This document shows positions 37,622-46,076 of a stretch of DNA of 64,000 nucleotides, piece after piece (the first letter of the stretch is position 1; each line of letters begins with the position of its first letter). This DNA is from Alcaligenaceae bacterium. Lineage in GTDB: Bacteria; Pseudomonadota; Gammaproteobacteria; Burkholderiales; Burkholderiaceae_B. Both the position numbers and the translations under genes were made by a program. The stretch spans positions 186,001-250,000 of the forward strand of contig JACCEN010000002.1 of NCBI GenBank assembly GCA_013416435.1, given 5' to 3'. Under the pieces are notes generated by a model. The model was not told the DNA's origin. It saw only the letters and a program-made list of their open reading frames with translations, and searched no databases.

Positions 37622-37912
37622 TCAGAACACCAATGGGCCGGTTAAGTCCAGCACAGCCTTGGCACCGGCATGCTCGACACGGCTCTTCCAGTTTTTGCCC
37701 AGATAGTAGAACCGCAGGCTGTCCTTCTCTGGATCGATCAAGTCCAACAGACGCTGCTTGAGTATCACCCATTGCGCGGGTTCAACTTCGATCTCAAAAA
37801 CTGAATATTGTGCACGCTGCCCATAATCGCGGCATGCCTTGGCCACTCTTCGCAAGCGCCGGTCGCCACCCGCATCACGCGTGCTGACATCATAGCTGAC
37901 CAATACCATCAT
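37622..37912 (-). CDS. cas2: CRISPR-associated endonuclease Cas2, type I-C
   Basis: The 96-aa form from ATG 37912 begins MMVLVSYDVST, with the catalytic-site Asp on the first beta-strand, and contains RRVAKACRDYGQRAQYSVFEIEV and FYYLGK. It forms the Cas1-Cas2 spacer integrase. GGAAGTGAG lies upstream of the chosen start within the cas1-cas2 junction; a GTG at 37921 would add three residues. It is the last cas gene before the leader. Confidence 0.96.
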   Translation of the reverse strand: MMVLVSYDVSTRDAGGDRRLRRVAKACRDYGQRAQYSVFEIEVEPAQWVILKQRLLDLIDPEKDSLRFYYLGKNWKSRVEHAGAKAVLDLTGPLVF

Positions 37913-37921
37913 AGTCGCCAC

Positions 37922-38962
37922 TCACTTCCACAAGAAAGGCGGATAAGCCTCAAGATCACCTCGTAAATGACGTGCCATCAGTTGTGCCTGAACCAACGGA
38001 AATAGACCTACGGCAAGCTTTTCGTCCAGGAACGCATGGCGCATTTCCTCGCGCTTACGCTCTTGATAAGCCACCAACACGGTTTTGCGCAGCTCTTCTT
38101 TTAACAGCACGGCACCATTGTCGAGCTGAATAAAATCACGCGAACCCAGCTGCCGGCGATTGATCAGCGACAGCGCAAGACGATCTGCTAGAAATGATCG
38201 AAACTCCTCCAGCAAGTCCAGCGCTAAGCTAGGCCGCCCGGGTCGATCCCGATGCAAAAAGCCAACGGCGGGATCAAGACCGACCGTTTCCAGCGCGGCA
38301 CGGCAATCATGGGTCAGCAAGGTATAAAGGAAAGACAACAGGGCGTTCACAGCGTCCAGCGGCGGACGCCGGCTGCGTCCATTGAAGCGCAGCGCCGCAT
38401 CCTTGACCCGGACGAGATGATTGAAAACACCGAAGTATGTTTGTGCGGCATCACCTTCCAACCCGCGCAATACGTCCAGAGTTCGCTCCTGCTGCAGCCG
38501 GGCTGAGATCCTGCGCAAGCGCTCATGCGCTTGCGTCATTTCGCCATGAACAGTAGCCACCATGGTCTCACCGTGATCTCTCAAGGCACGCCCCAGCACT
38601 GCCCTCTGGTTATGGACTTTGCCCAGCAACACGTTCCGCACGATAAGAGCACACCGTTCCGGGTCGTCGGTACGGCGATACTGTTCGCGCCGTAACAACA
38701 CATTGCCTGATACGGGCCCTTCCACACGCGCTAGGAACTTACCGTTGGAAGACAGAAAGCTTACGCTGATGCCTTGCTCCGTGCAAAACCCCATCAAAGG
38801 CGGCGATACCATCACCCGCCCCATACAGACCAAGCTTTCCAGCATGTGCACCGGTAAACGGGCTTTCTCAACGCCCTCCACTTCCATCACCACGTTGGCG
38901 CCATCCTTCTTTAGCCAAGCGCCGTCTGTCGTCACGTACAGAGTGTTGAGTTGTCGCCGCAT
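37922..38962 (-). CDS. cas1: CRISPR-associated endonuclease Cas1, type I-C
   Basis: The 346-aa integrase subunit inserts new spacers with Cas2. Its I-C type N-terminus is RRQLNTLYVTTDGAWLKKDG, and the catalytic region includes the Glu of GLEGDAAQTYFGVFNHLV, the His of the FLHRDRPGRPSLALDLLEEF block and the downstream acidic residue. It starts 3 nt after cas4, with AAGGAAACC upstream. Confidence 0.97.
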   Translation of the reverse strand: MRRQLNTLYVTTDGAWLKKDGANVVMEVEGVEKARLPVHMLESLVCMGRVMVSPPLMGFCTEQGISVSFLSSNGKFLARVEGPVSGNVLLRREQYRRTDDPERCALIVRNVLLGKVHNQRAVLGRALRDHGETMVATVHGEMTQAHERLRRISARLQQERTLDVLRGLEGDAAQTYFGVFNHLVRVKDAALRFNGRSRRPPLDAVNALLSFLYTLLTHDCRAALETVGLDPAVGFLHRDRPGRPSLALDLLEEFRSFLADRLALSLINRRQLGSRDFIQLDNGAVLLKEELRKTVLVAYQERKREEMRHAFLDEKLAVGLFPLVQAQLMARHLRGDLEAYPPFLWK

Positions 38963-38965
38963 GTT

Positions 38966-39601
38966 TCAGGTTTCCTTTTCGTCCCGAAGCTGCTGTGCCA
39001 GCCAAGCCGTCACTGCGCCGGCACGCACCAGCATACGAGGCTGACAAAGATCAAGCAGCGAGCAACCGCCGCAGCGCTTGGCGTCATATACTGCCAAAGG
39101 CGTCTGGGCCGAGATGAACATTTCGCGTGTTTGCTCAATGACTTGTCGCGTCAGGGAGCGCAATGCTTCATCGAACATCACCATCTGCCGGCGACGCGGC
39201 ATACCGTAAAACAATGCCCCTTCTTCCACCGTCACCTTGAACATGTCTTCCAGACATAAAGCCTGGGCACATAGCTGCACGTCATCTGCCCGATGCGCTT
39301 TGGGTCGTCCCCGTTTGTACTCTACCGGGTATGGGCGCTCACCATGCTCGCCTACATGGAACTCCACCACGTCAGCCACGCCGCCTATGCCTAAACCAGC
39401 GCAGGATATCGGCATGGCGGTAACCGTACGCACACCATGACGGCGCTCTATTGCAGGAACATCCGCCCGATCATGCAACAGACGCCCTTCCGCTGTATGA
39501 AGGTTTTCCGCCCATTGCCGCTCGAGATGGATCAGTGCGCACTGGCGTGGGCAGTACAGCATGTGCTGCAGAGCGGAAATGGGGATGAGGTCGGCATCCA
39601 T
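38966..39601 (-). CDS. cas4: CRISPR-associated exonuclease Cas4
   Basis: This 211-aa RecB-like nuclease trims and selects prespacers by PAM in type I-C adaptation. Fe-S cluster cysteines are Cys17 and Cys177/180/186 (CGGCSLLDLC). RecB nuclease motifs are VADVVEF (Asp77) and PVEYKRG (Glu94, Lys96). AAGGGG lies 6 nt before the ATG. It is located between cas7 and cas1, as usual for I-C. Confidence 0.96.
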   Translation of the reverse strand: MDADLIPISALQHMLYCPRQCALIHLERQWAENLHTAEGRLLHDRADVPAIERRHGVRTVTAMPISCAGLGIGGVADVVEFHVGEHGERPYPVEYKRGRPKAHRADDVQLCAQALCLEDMFKVTVEEGALFYGMPRRRQMVMFDEALRSLTRQVIEQTREMFISAQTPLAVYDAKRCGGCSLLDLCQPRMLVRAGAVTAWLAQQLRDEKET

Positions 39602-39619
39602 GACGTCCCCTTGCCGGCA

Positions 39620-40513
39620 TCAAAGCATTTGATGCGCAGTCACGCCCTTTGGCAAGGCTCCAGCATCCACGCTGACACGGTAATCTGCAAAACTGCGTGC
39701 AGGGCCGTCGTTCTGCGCATCGACACGTTCAACGGCGACAGTATCGAACAACACATGCGCCGGCGCATCGCCCATTGCGCTCGCATGCTCAAACACGATC
39801 AATTTGCGCGCCGCCATTTCACCACGCGCCGCGGAACGGTCGTGTTCAAACATGCTGATAAGCGCGCGCCATAACAGATGCAGATCAGCATCCGAAAAAC
39901 CGGTACGCTCTGCCAGCTTGGCGGATACAAAACCATGGGCACGATACAAGCCGTAAGGCAGGATGTGCTTGCGGCCCATGGTGCGGTTGTCACCGCTCTG
40001 CGCTTCAGCTTCTTTCTCGGTCGTGACAGCCATGCGCGTGATGGACACTTCCAGCGGCAGCACGGGTTCCACGGAAGAGGCAAAACCCAATTGCACCGGA
40101 CCGCGCACTTGACCTGCATTGACACCCGTGGTCATTACAGCCCCAAAGGTTCGCACGTCAAAAAAGTTGCCGCACATCCATGCTGTGATTTCGCGCGCCT
40201 TGGCTTCGTCCTTGGGAAGCTTTTTATATCCATCCTTCGCGTCGGGAGGAATATCGAGAGCTTTCCAGGCCTTTTCATGCTGCAGATTGAGAACGGCCTT
40301 CTCCTGCATATAGATGGTGTAGCCAGCTTCCCCTTCCTTGTCCAAGGTAACGAAGTTGCGGATCTTGCGTTTGAGCGCAACGTCAGTCACCAACCCATGG
40401 TTGGTTTCCGGATCCAGGCGCGGCAGATTGCCTGCATCGGGATCCCCGTTGGGATTGCCGTTGGTGACGTCGAACAGATAAACGAATTCGTAGCGGTGGG
40501 CGATGGTGGTCAT
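39620..40513 (-). CDS. cas7c: Type I-C Cascade backbone subunit Cas7c (Csd2)
   Basis: The 297-aa subunit coats crRNA along the Cascade backbone. It begins [32 protein letters not shown], the classical Csd2 N-terminus, with [14 protein letters not shown] as the conserved internal block. The ATG at 40513 was chosen because AAGGAG lies 7 nt upstream; a TTG immediately before gives one extra residue. It is translated from the operon between cas8c and cas4. Confidence 0.97.
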   Translation of the reverse strand: MTTIAHRYEFVYLFDVTNGNPNGDPDAGNLPRLDPETNHGLVTDVALKRKIRNFVTLDKEGEAGYTIYMQEKAVLNLQHEKAWKALDIPPDAKDGYKKLPKDEAKAREITAWMCGNFFDVRTFGAVMTTGVNAGQVRGPVQLGFASSVEPVLPLEVSITRMAVTTEKEAEAQSGDNRTMGRKHILPYGLYRAHGFVSAKLAERTGFSDADLHLLWRALISMFEHDRSAARGEMAARKLIVFEHASAMGDAPAHVLFDTVAVERVDAQNDGPARSFADYRVSVDAGALPKGVTAHQML

Positions 40514-40531
40514 CAAAGATCTCCTTGCATA

Positions 40532-40936
40532 TCAGTTATCGACGGGCTCGTCCGGAGTTTCATCCACTCCATCATCACGGCTGGTGAAATAAGTCTGCGC
40601 CTGGTGGTAATAGCCGATAGCGAATCGACCTTGGTCTTCGATCTTCAATGCGCGTGGAAACTGCGTGGGCAACTTGCCAACAATCTCCTGGATGTCCTTT
40701 TCCAGCATCACGGCCAGACCTTTCTTTTCCTTGCGCAACTTGCTCATATGGTTCTGAGTGTTGCGCAACAGCACAGGAAAGATCGATGCGGGTGTAGCCG
40801 AGGCCGCCCCGTAATAGCGGTCGCGAATCGTGGCATTGACTTGCCCGCCCAGTGCACAGCGCTGCACATACTCTTGTGCAGCGAACAGCCGGCCAAGCAG
40901 GTAACCGGGTTGAGTGGATTGCTTGTCGAGACTCAC
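40532..40936 (-). CDS. cas11c: Cas11c small subunit translated from inside cas8c
   Basis: Type I-C complexes require Cas11 made from an internal start in cas8. Here a GTG at 40936 in the cas8c frame (codon 466) is preceded by GAGGAG at 40943-40948, with a 6-nt spacer, an almost ideal ribosome binding site inside a coding sequence. The product would be 134 aa: (M)SLDKQSTQPGYLLGRLFAAQ to the shared C-terminus. The conserved SLDK....YLLGRLFA start and the helical composition match known Cas11c. The existence of such products is established for I-C; this start site is read from the sequence. Confidence 0.88.
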   Translation of the reverse strand: MSLDKQSTQPGYLLGRLFAAQEYVQRCALGGQVNATIRDRYYGAASATPASIFPVLLRNTQNHMSKLRKEKKGLAVMLEKDIQEIVGKLPTQFPRALKIEDQGRFAIGYYHQAQTYFTSRDDGVDETPDEPVDN

Positions 40937-42331
40937 GGGGATCTCCTCATTGGAAGTACGGATGCCCAGGCGGCGCTCGCGTGCCAGGACGCCTTTGCAC
41001 AAAGCTACACGCAGCCCGGAGATGTCTCCGTCGGCGCGCAGCCGCATGATGGTGTTGGCGAACAGACTGCGCGGATAAGGCGCACCACTGAGAATCGCGC
41101 GCGTCATTTCGCCGATGATGTTGTTGATGGCGTCATCCGCCTTGGGTTTGATGCCGCTGCGATGCGGTACGGTGGCAAGTACAAGACGGTACACAGACGG
41201 TTCGCTGCGCCACGGGCGCGGTTCCAAACGCAAGTCGGCGGCATGAGCAGCGATACGGCGAGCAAACTCCAGCAACGTATCAGCCTGCCAGAAACGCACC
41301 GACAGGCGCGAGGCATTGGGCGCCAGCCCCAGCACATAAATGCGTGTCGCGGGGTCCAGCCTGGGATCGAGCTCTTCAAGCGGGCGCCCTTTTGCCACGT
41401 GGTCGAGCACCAAGCGCACTTTTTCCGCTTCAGACGCATCGTCAGGCGGTCGATTCAGGAAATTACCAAACAGATCTTCGGCTTCCGCAGCCTTGTCAGC
41501 GTTATCGGCCTCGGCCCAGAATACAACCGACGTATCGCCAATCTGTAGACGCTGGCGATTGTGTTCGCTTCTCCGCAACAGATAATTCAATGCGGTCGTA
41601 TAGGCGAAGGCCGCCGCTTCGGAAATCGGCGCATTGGCACCTTGATTCTTGCCGAAGGAGGTAAAGGCATCCAAATTGAAGGAAACAATGGCCGCCCCCG
41701 CCGTCTGTGCGCCCCATACTCCTTTGATCGAAGGATGCAGGCGTGCAGGTGGCAAGGTTTCACCACTCACCAAGCACATGGAGGCTGCGGAGGGCGACTC
41801 GTCATCGCCCTCCGACAGCCGCGCCCGCAGGGCTTGCGCCGCCGGCCGCTCATGCAGGAAAGCAAGTTCGCCATCCAAGCGAAACACTACATTGGCATCG
41901 ACCATATCCGCAGGAAAGCCGCGTATCTCGAATTGATCGGATGTCCAGCTTCGCAGGAACGCCAACAAAGCTTGCAGGCCCGGGTCTTCCTCATCGGCCA
42001 GCAATGACTCATGCAGCAGACGGAAGGCTTCATGCTCCTTGTCTGCACGATTGCTTGTGTTGCTCACACCGAGGACATAGCTGGTCTTGTCCCACAAGGC
42101 GTTCGGCTTGATTCCCATCGTACGCTTTTCGGCCTGGGGCACGTTCAGCAATTTGGGCTGCGGCTTTTTAGCCGAATTATCGCGAATGTCATTGACTTGC
42201 ACGGCGGAGCCGTCTGGCGCCAGTAGGATTTCATAGCTGATCTTCTCGGGGCTGTACCCATATGGCGCCACGCCTTCGGCATTCTGCGCAATCAGCCGCT
42301 GGTAGTAGCGCATGAGCGCTTGCAGAATCAT
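40532..42331 (-). CDS. cas8c: Type I-C Cascade large subunit Cas8c (Csd1)
   Basis: The 599-aa large subunit recognises the PAM and recruits Cas3. It starts MILQALMRYYQRL at ATG 42331, overlapping the cas5c stop by 4 nt. The Csd1 features SFNLDAFTSFGKNQG, WAEADNADKAAEAEDLF and NTIMRLRADGDISGLRV are present. The C-terminal 134 codons also encode Cas11c from an internal start (listed separately). A longer frame starting at 42355 is inside cas5c and is rejected. Confidence 0.97.
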   Translation of the reverse strand: MILQALMRYYQRLIAQNAEGVAPYGYSPEKISYEILLAPDGSAVQVNDIRDNSAKKPQPKLLNVPQAEKRTMGIKPNALWDKTSYVLGVSNTSNRADKEHEAFRLLHESLLADEEDPGLQALLAFLRSWTSDQFEIRGFPADMVDANVVFRLDGELAFLHERPAAQALRARLSEGDDESPSAASMCLVSGETLPPARLHPSIKGVWGAQTAGAAIVSFNLDAFTSFGKNQGANAPISEAAAFAYTTALNYLLRRSEHNRQRLQIGDTSVVFWAEADNADKAAEAEDLFGNFLNRPPDDASEAEKVRLVLDHVAKGRPLEELDPRLDPATRIYVLGLAPNASRLSVRFWQADTLLEFARRIAAHAADLRLEPRPWRSEPSVYRLVLATVPHRSGIKPKADDAINNIIGEMTRAILSGAPYPRSLFANTIMRLRADGDISGLRVALCKGVLARERRLGIRTSNEEIPVSLDKQSTQPGYLLGRLFAAQEYVQRCALGGQVNATIRDRYYGAASATPASIFPVLLRNTQNHMSKLRKEKKGLAVMLEKDIQEIVGKLPTQFPRALKIEDQGRFAIGYYHQAQTYFTSRDDGVDETPDEPVDN

Positions 42332-43002
42332 GCCTTGACCTCTTCCGTCTGCCAAGGAGGCACCTCGACCATGCCATTCACTAGCCGCGCCCGAAAGAAT
42401 CTGGGCGTCATACCCTGTTCGAAATCGATGTCATGCAGCATCCAGCCGAGGTCCTTGTCTGCTTCCAGCGAGGGTTGCCGCTCGGGCCAGTCCGCGTCAG
42501 TTTCGATCAGTGCAAAATAAGCGGGAAACTCGCGCACGCCCATGCAAGGCGCATGAAAGCACTGCCCCTTGCGGGCACGGCGATTGAAGATGTCGAGATG
42601 CTTGCCGACCGTATCATCAGGCCCGGCCTTATCGGTGAGTTCGAAATGCGCTTCTATGACATAAGCCACGTCGCGCAAAATCGTGGCGGCACGCTGCTGG
42701 CGCTCTTCCTCCACATAGCTTGCCAGCCCTGCGGTGGAGCCAGCCTTCATTGCCTTGACCACGTTGGCCGGCGACAATTTGCCGCCTACTTCGTTGCGGC
42801 GAATGGACTCGAAGCGGATTGGCCGCAACACGTGAATCCGATCTATCACCCAGCGGATGGCGGGCTTCCAGTGAATGGCTTCCAAGATGCCGCGCGCTGC
42901 GGAAGGCGTGATCACATCGTAGCTCACGCGTTCCACTTTCATCTCAGGCCGCGTAAAGCAGGCCCTTTCGCCCCAGATATGCAGGCGGATTCCGTAGCTC
43001 AT
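42328..43002 (-). CDS. cas5c: Cas5c (Csd5/Cas5d) pre-crRNA-processing endonuclease
   Basis: In type I-C systems, which lack Cas6, Cas5 cleaves the repeat hairpin and caps the crRNA 5' handle. The 224-aa protein begins MSYGIRLHIWGERACFTRPEMKVERVSYDVITPSAARGIL. The catalytic Tyr/Lys/His triad of the family has candidates in the Tyr and Lys/His residues of ERVSYDV and DTVGKHLDIFNRRA, though exact assignment needs alignment. AGGGGAG precedes the ATG. It overlaps cas8c by 4 nt. Confidence 0.95.
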   Translation of the reverse strand: MSYGIRLHIWGERACFTRPEMKVERVSYDVITPSAARGILEAIHWKPAIRWVIDRIHVLRPIRFESIRRNEVGGKLSPANVVKAMKAGSTAGLASYVEEERQQRAATILRDVAYVIEAHFELTDKAGPDDTVGKHLDIFNRRARKGQCFHAPCMGVREFPAYFALIETDADWPERQPSLEADKDLGWMLHDIDFEQGMTPRFFRARLVNGMVEVPPWQTEEVKA

Positions 43003-43066
43003 GACTCCCCTCCCAAACTTTTGTTGGGTTTAGCATTTGATTACATATTAGCCATCCCATAGCTGA

Positions 43067-45310
43067 TTACCAACACAGTTTTTCCGAATTGACAAATGTC
43101 GGATCATCCCAACTTACTCCGTGGTTTCCGTCGTAAAGATCCTCATTCACCAAGATCATGAACTGCTCTCCCCATTTTTCCGGCTCGGCCGGCTGGATTG
43201 CGCCCGTCTTGCGCAAGGCTTCGAAAGCCTGTTGCGGCAGTTGCACCAGATAAGATTGCAATTTCCGCGCAAGGCCGCCGCTCTTTTCCACGTGGCGCAG
43301 CCCTTCGACATGCGCCCGTGCCTCATCATCGAACAGCACAATGACTGGCATCTGCGCGCTATCTATCATGCGGAACTTGCTTGCCAGGGTTTCGAGGGGC
43401 AAGCGGTCGATATGGCTTTTTGCGCATAGGGCCAGCAACCCCGGAACGTCCAGTTCCTCGCCACCCTTTTGCCAGTAAAGTTTCCGAAAATAAGCTTCGA
43501 TGGCGGGCGGCGAGAGTGGATCGTCGCGATATTGCGGCTGCCGTAATATTTCACGCGCGGCCTGAGAAAACTGGAGTAATTCAGGCGGCGGGGCCCAATC
43601 CTGATTGGTGAACACGCGGACTTCACTGTCCGCGGCATCCCGTTCGCCGTGGCGGTTGCAACGTCCCGCCGCCTGGGCGATGGAATCCAGCCCGGCTTCG
43701 GCGCGATATACGATGGGCAATGAAATATCGACACCCGCTTCGATCAGCGATGTGGAAATCAATCGGCAGGGCTCTCCGTTTTTCAAACGGATACGTACCT
43801 CATCCAGCACTCTGCTGCGATGCTTGGCGCACATCAATGTGGTCAGATGGCGAGCACCGGGCATATCGGCCAGGGATTGGTACAAAGCGCGCGCATGCCT
43901 ACGGTTGTTGACGATGCAAAGTACCTGGTCGCATGTGCGCAGTGCCTCGCTCAGCGCTTCATCGTTCAGTTCGCCGACATGACGAACACGCACCCGGTCC
44001 AGCCGACGAAACAGGCTGGCCGGATCGGGAGCGAGCTCGCGCACGGCCCCCGCTTTGAACCCACCATCCAAATGCGCCTCATCGAGCGCCGGCTGGGTCG
44101 CAGTGCACAACACCATGCTGCTACGATAATTGCAAGCGAGCTCTTCGATAGCGGCCACCGCAGGGCGCAACAATTTGAGCGGCATGGTCTGGGCTTCGTC
44201 GAGAATCACCACGCTGCCGGCGATATTATGCAACTTTCGGCACTGGGACGGACGTGCAGCGAACAGGCTTTCGAAAAACTGCACGGCGGTGGTGACGACG
44301 ATGGGAGCGTCCCAGTTTTCCATGGCCAGACGCAATTTCTCTTGTGCCTGATAGCGTTCAGCATCCGACTTGGGCGGCACGGTGGCCACGAAGGCGCTAT
44401 GGTGTTCCAGCACTGCGCTCTGGCCGAACTTACCCAGTGCGTTACGAAATACCGCGGCGTTCTGTTCGACGATGCTGGTAAAGGGAATGACGAAAATCAC
44501 GCGGCGCAGACCATGATGAATCGCATGGTCGAGCGCAAAAGCTAACGAGGCCAGCGTCTTGCCGCCGCCGGTGGGCACGGTAAGCGAAAACAGGCCGGGC
44601 GAGTGCCCAGCTTGCAGGCGGACATGTGCCAAAATATCCGCTCGTACATGATCCACCGGACGATCCGCCTTGAGGCTGGATAGATACCGATTGAGCTCGG
44701 CACGCAACTCAATCATCGAAGGCGCGGGCGCAGCACGCTGCGAGGCGCGGCCTCCTACCTGATCATAAAAGGCTTCAGTATCAAGAAAGTCGGCATCGAC
44801 CAAGCAAGAAAACAGCATCCGCGTGAAGAACGCCATTTGAAATCCGCTTCGGTCTTTACTGTGCACATTAAGCTTGGGGGCAGCGAGCTTTTCCGGCAGC
44901 GCCACTTCCCGACGCCACGCCTCAAGCAACGGAGGCAGGTTTACGCCTTTCAGACGGTCTTGCAGCGCGGTGCGCTCGATACTTTCTGCGCCATTGGCGA
45001 GCCCCGCGTGATGTCCGGCAATGCCGTAGGCCAGCACATACCCGAGCCCGCCGTAGCGCTCCACAGCGACCATCGCGCCGCGCGTAGCGTGATCGACACG
45101 TACCGCCTGGCCGGCAATACGGTCTTGAAAGTCATCAGTATATTTGCCAATGTCATGCAATAGCCCAGCAACCTGCCCCAACGGACCGGCGCCGAATACT
45201 TCGGCGAATGCACAGGTCAGCTCCGACACCGCAACAAGATGATTACGAAGGGGTTGCCAGTTCTTCTTCGAGACATCATCAGTGGAATGGGCAAAGTACC
45301 GTTCGTGCAT
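43067..45310 (-). CDS. cas3: CRISPR-associated helicase/nuclease Cas3 (HD plus helicase)
   Basis: This 747-aa effector degrades target DNA after Cascade binding. The N-terminal HD nuclease has His52-Asp53 (GLLHDIGKY) and GIAGHHAGL. The SF2 helicase follows, with Walker A PTGGGKT at 246-252 and the Walker B variant DEAQ at 371-374 (VVILDEAQTMPLK). Motif VI-like GRCNRHGER is near residue 550. It is the first cas gene and is separated from cas5c by 64 bp. The 438-bp upstream region contains hairpins and no clear promoter was assigned. Confidence 0.97.
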   Translation of the reverse strand: MHERYFAHSTDDVSKKNWQPLRNHLVAVSELTCAFAEVFGAGPLGQVAGLLHDIGKYTDDFQDRIAGQAVRVDHATRGAMVAVERYGGLGYVLAYGIAGHHAGLANGAESIERTALQDRLKGVNLPPLLEAWRREVALPEKLAAPKLNVHSKDRSGFQMAFFTRMLFSCLVDADFLDTEAFYDQVGGRASQRAAPAPSMIELRAELNRYLSSLKADRPVDHVRADILAHVRLQAGHSPGLFSLTVPTGGGKTLASLAFALDHAIHHGLRRVIFVIPFTSIVEQNAAVFRNALGKFGQSAVLEHHSAFVATVPPKSDAERYQAQEKLRLAMENWDAPIVVTTAVQFFESLFAARPSQCRKLHNIAGSVVILDEAQTMPLKLLRPAVAAIEELACNYRSSMVLCTATQPALDEAHLDGGFKAGAVRELAPDPASLFRRLDRVRVRHVGELNDEALSEALRTCDQVLCIVNNRRHARALYQSLADMPGARHLTTLMCAKHRSRVLDEVRIRLKNGEPCRLISTSLIEAGVDISLPIVYRAEAGLDSIAQAAGRCNRHGERDAADSEVRVFTNQDWAPPPELLQFSQAAREILRQPQYRDDPLSPPAIEAYFRKLYWQKGGEELDVPGLLALCAKSHIDRLPLETLASKFRMIDSAQMPVIVLFDDEARAHVEGLRHVEKSGGLARKLQSYLVQLPQQAFEALRKTGAIQPAEPEKWGEQFMILVNEDLYDGNHGVSWDDPTFVNSEKLCW

Positions 45311-45453
45311 ATTTGTAACCTATAAAGTTCGAATCCCCTGCCCGCAACACAAGCCGGCGCACCTCCCTGCGTACGCCCGATCAAGCATCCTTGATCCCGG
45401 AAATCGAAATCGGCCAAGTGCGTCTCAAGACCTTCACATGTACTCGGTCAAGG

Positions 45454-45511
45454 CAAGCCGTTGACTTCAAGGGCCGGACCCCATACGGGGTCCAACTCTT
45501 GATCAGACGTT
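45454..45511. repeat. Decayed nested palindrome 8 with extended flanks (copy B)
   Basis: The palindrome (about 45470-45495; GGGCCGGACCCC, then GGGGTCCAACTC) is mutated in both arms. Its left flank CAAGCCGTTGACTTC (45454-45468) is identical over 15 bp to the flank of copy C at 47733-47747. Its right flank CTTGATCAGACGTT (45498-45511) matches that of copy A at 35880-35893 with one difference. Copy B thus links the CRISPR-Cas and arsenic cassettes. Confidence 0.85.
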
Positions 45512-45612
45512 AGGTCGTAAATCGGTCAAAGCCCCGCCATTGTATGGTGTTCTTGGTCTACAAACCCTTCGCATACCCGCTTCTGGAGAAGCGAGCGGGA
45601 AGCGCTCCTGAA

Positions 45613-45656
45613 CCACTGTTTGCTCGCTGTTGCAGACGACCGCGAGCAAACAGTGG
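45613..45656. other. Perfect 15-bp stem-loop between cas3 and arsR
   Basis: CCACTGTTTGCTCGC (45613-45627) and GCGAGCAAACAGTGG (45642-45656) are exact inverted repeats around a 14-nt loop. No poly-T follows on either strand, so it does not look like a simple intrinsic terminator. It lies about 90 bp upstream of the arsR start. It could be a transposon end remnant, a recombination hairpin or a transcript barrier; nothing in the sequence decides. Confidence 0.8.
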
Positions 45657-45722
45657 CACGTATGACGTGCGCCGCCTTTCACGACTAACACACCCTAGCA
45701 CTAACAGGCTCCGATCCAATAA

Positions 45723-45746
45723 TTCAATGATTGTTGTATAATTGAA
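45723..45746 (+). promoter_or_regulatory. arsR promoter with ArsR-type operator; start codon at the predicted +1
   Basis: A consensus -10 TATAAT at 45737-45742 is framed by the inverted repeat TTCAAT (45723-45728) / ATTGAA (45741-45746), a typical ArsR/SmtB operator layout. The arsR ATG begins at 45749, only 6 nt after the -10, and an in-frame TGA at 45743-45745 forbids an upstream start. The mRNA should therefore be leaderless or nearly so. No good -35 was found (ATCCAA at the right distance). Confidence 0.68.
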
Positions 45747-45748
45747 CT

Positions 45749-46072
45749 ATGAATGAGATCCAAGCTGTTTCTGCCCTGAGTGCGCTGGCCCATGCCCAGC
45801 GCCTGCGAGTATTCCGCGCCCTGGTCGTCGTTGGCGCCGAAGGCTTGATGCCCAGTGTGCTGGCCGAGCAACTCAACGTCGCCCGCAACGCACTGTCCTT
45901 CCACTTGAAAGAACTGGCGCATGCCGGTCTCATCACCGTCGAACAACAAGGCCGCAACCTTATCTATCGCGCCGATTTCTCCCAGATGAACGGGCTGCTC
46001 GGCTACCTGACCGAGCATTGCTGCCAGGGCGGCATATGCGAAGTTTCCGAGTCCTCCCACTGTGATTGCTGA
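45749..46072 (+). CDS. arsR: ArsR-family arsenite-responsive repressor
   Basis: A 107-aa winged-helix repressor (ALAHAQRLRVFRALVVVGAEG, LAEQLNVARNALSFHLKELAHAGL). It lacks the E. coli-type ELCVC metal motif in the recognition helix. Instead the C-terminus holds cysteines at 91, 92, 97, 105 and 107 (HCCQGGICEVSESSHCDC), similar to the C-terminal Cys95/96/102 As(III) site of Acidithiobacillus ArsR. It is the first gene of arsR-arsC-acr3. Confidence 0.94.
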   Translation: MNEIQAVSALSALAHAQRLRVFRALVVVGAEGLMPSVLAEQLNVARNALSFHLKELAHAGLITVEQQGRNLIYRADFSQMNGLLGYLTEHCCQGGICEVSESSHCDC

Positions 46073-46076
46073 CACC

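Larger units (their letters stand above)
45311..45748. other. 438-bp non-coding region between cas3 and arsR
   Basis: No credible gene lies here. It holds a perfect inverted repeat GATCAAG-CATC-CTTGATC (45379-45396), the decayed nested palindrome copy B with its flanks (45454-45511), a long stem-loop (45613-45656) and the arsR promoter/operator. Composition is visibly less GC-rich than the flanking core genes. A short GTTCGAATCCC resembling a tRNA T-loop is at about 45329, without a pairing stem. Confidence 0.7.

Noticed and set aside
39878-41548. Long plus-strand frame (556 codons) opposite cas7c and cas8c.
   Set aside because: No domain recognised, and it is antisense to two certain cas genes.
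45329-45345. GTTCGAATCCCC upstream of cas3, like the T-loop of a tRNA 3' end used as an attachment site.
   Set aside because: The upstream bases cannot pair to form a T-stem, no acceptor stem is present and no integrase is nearby. A T-loop-like 12-mer alone is not evidence.
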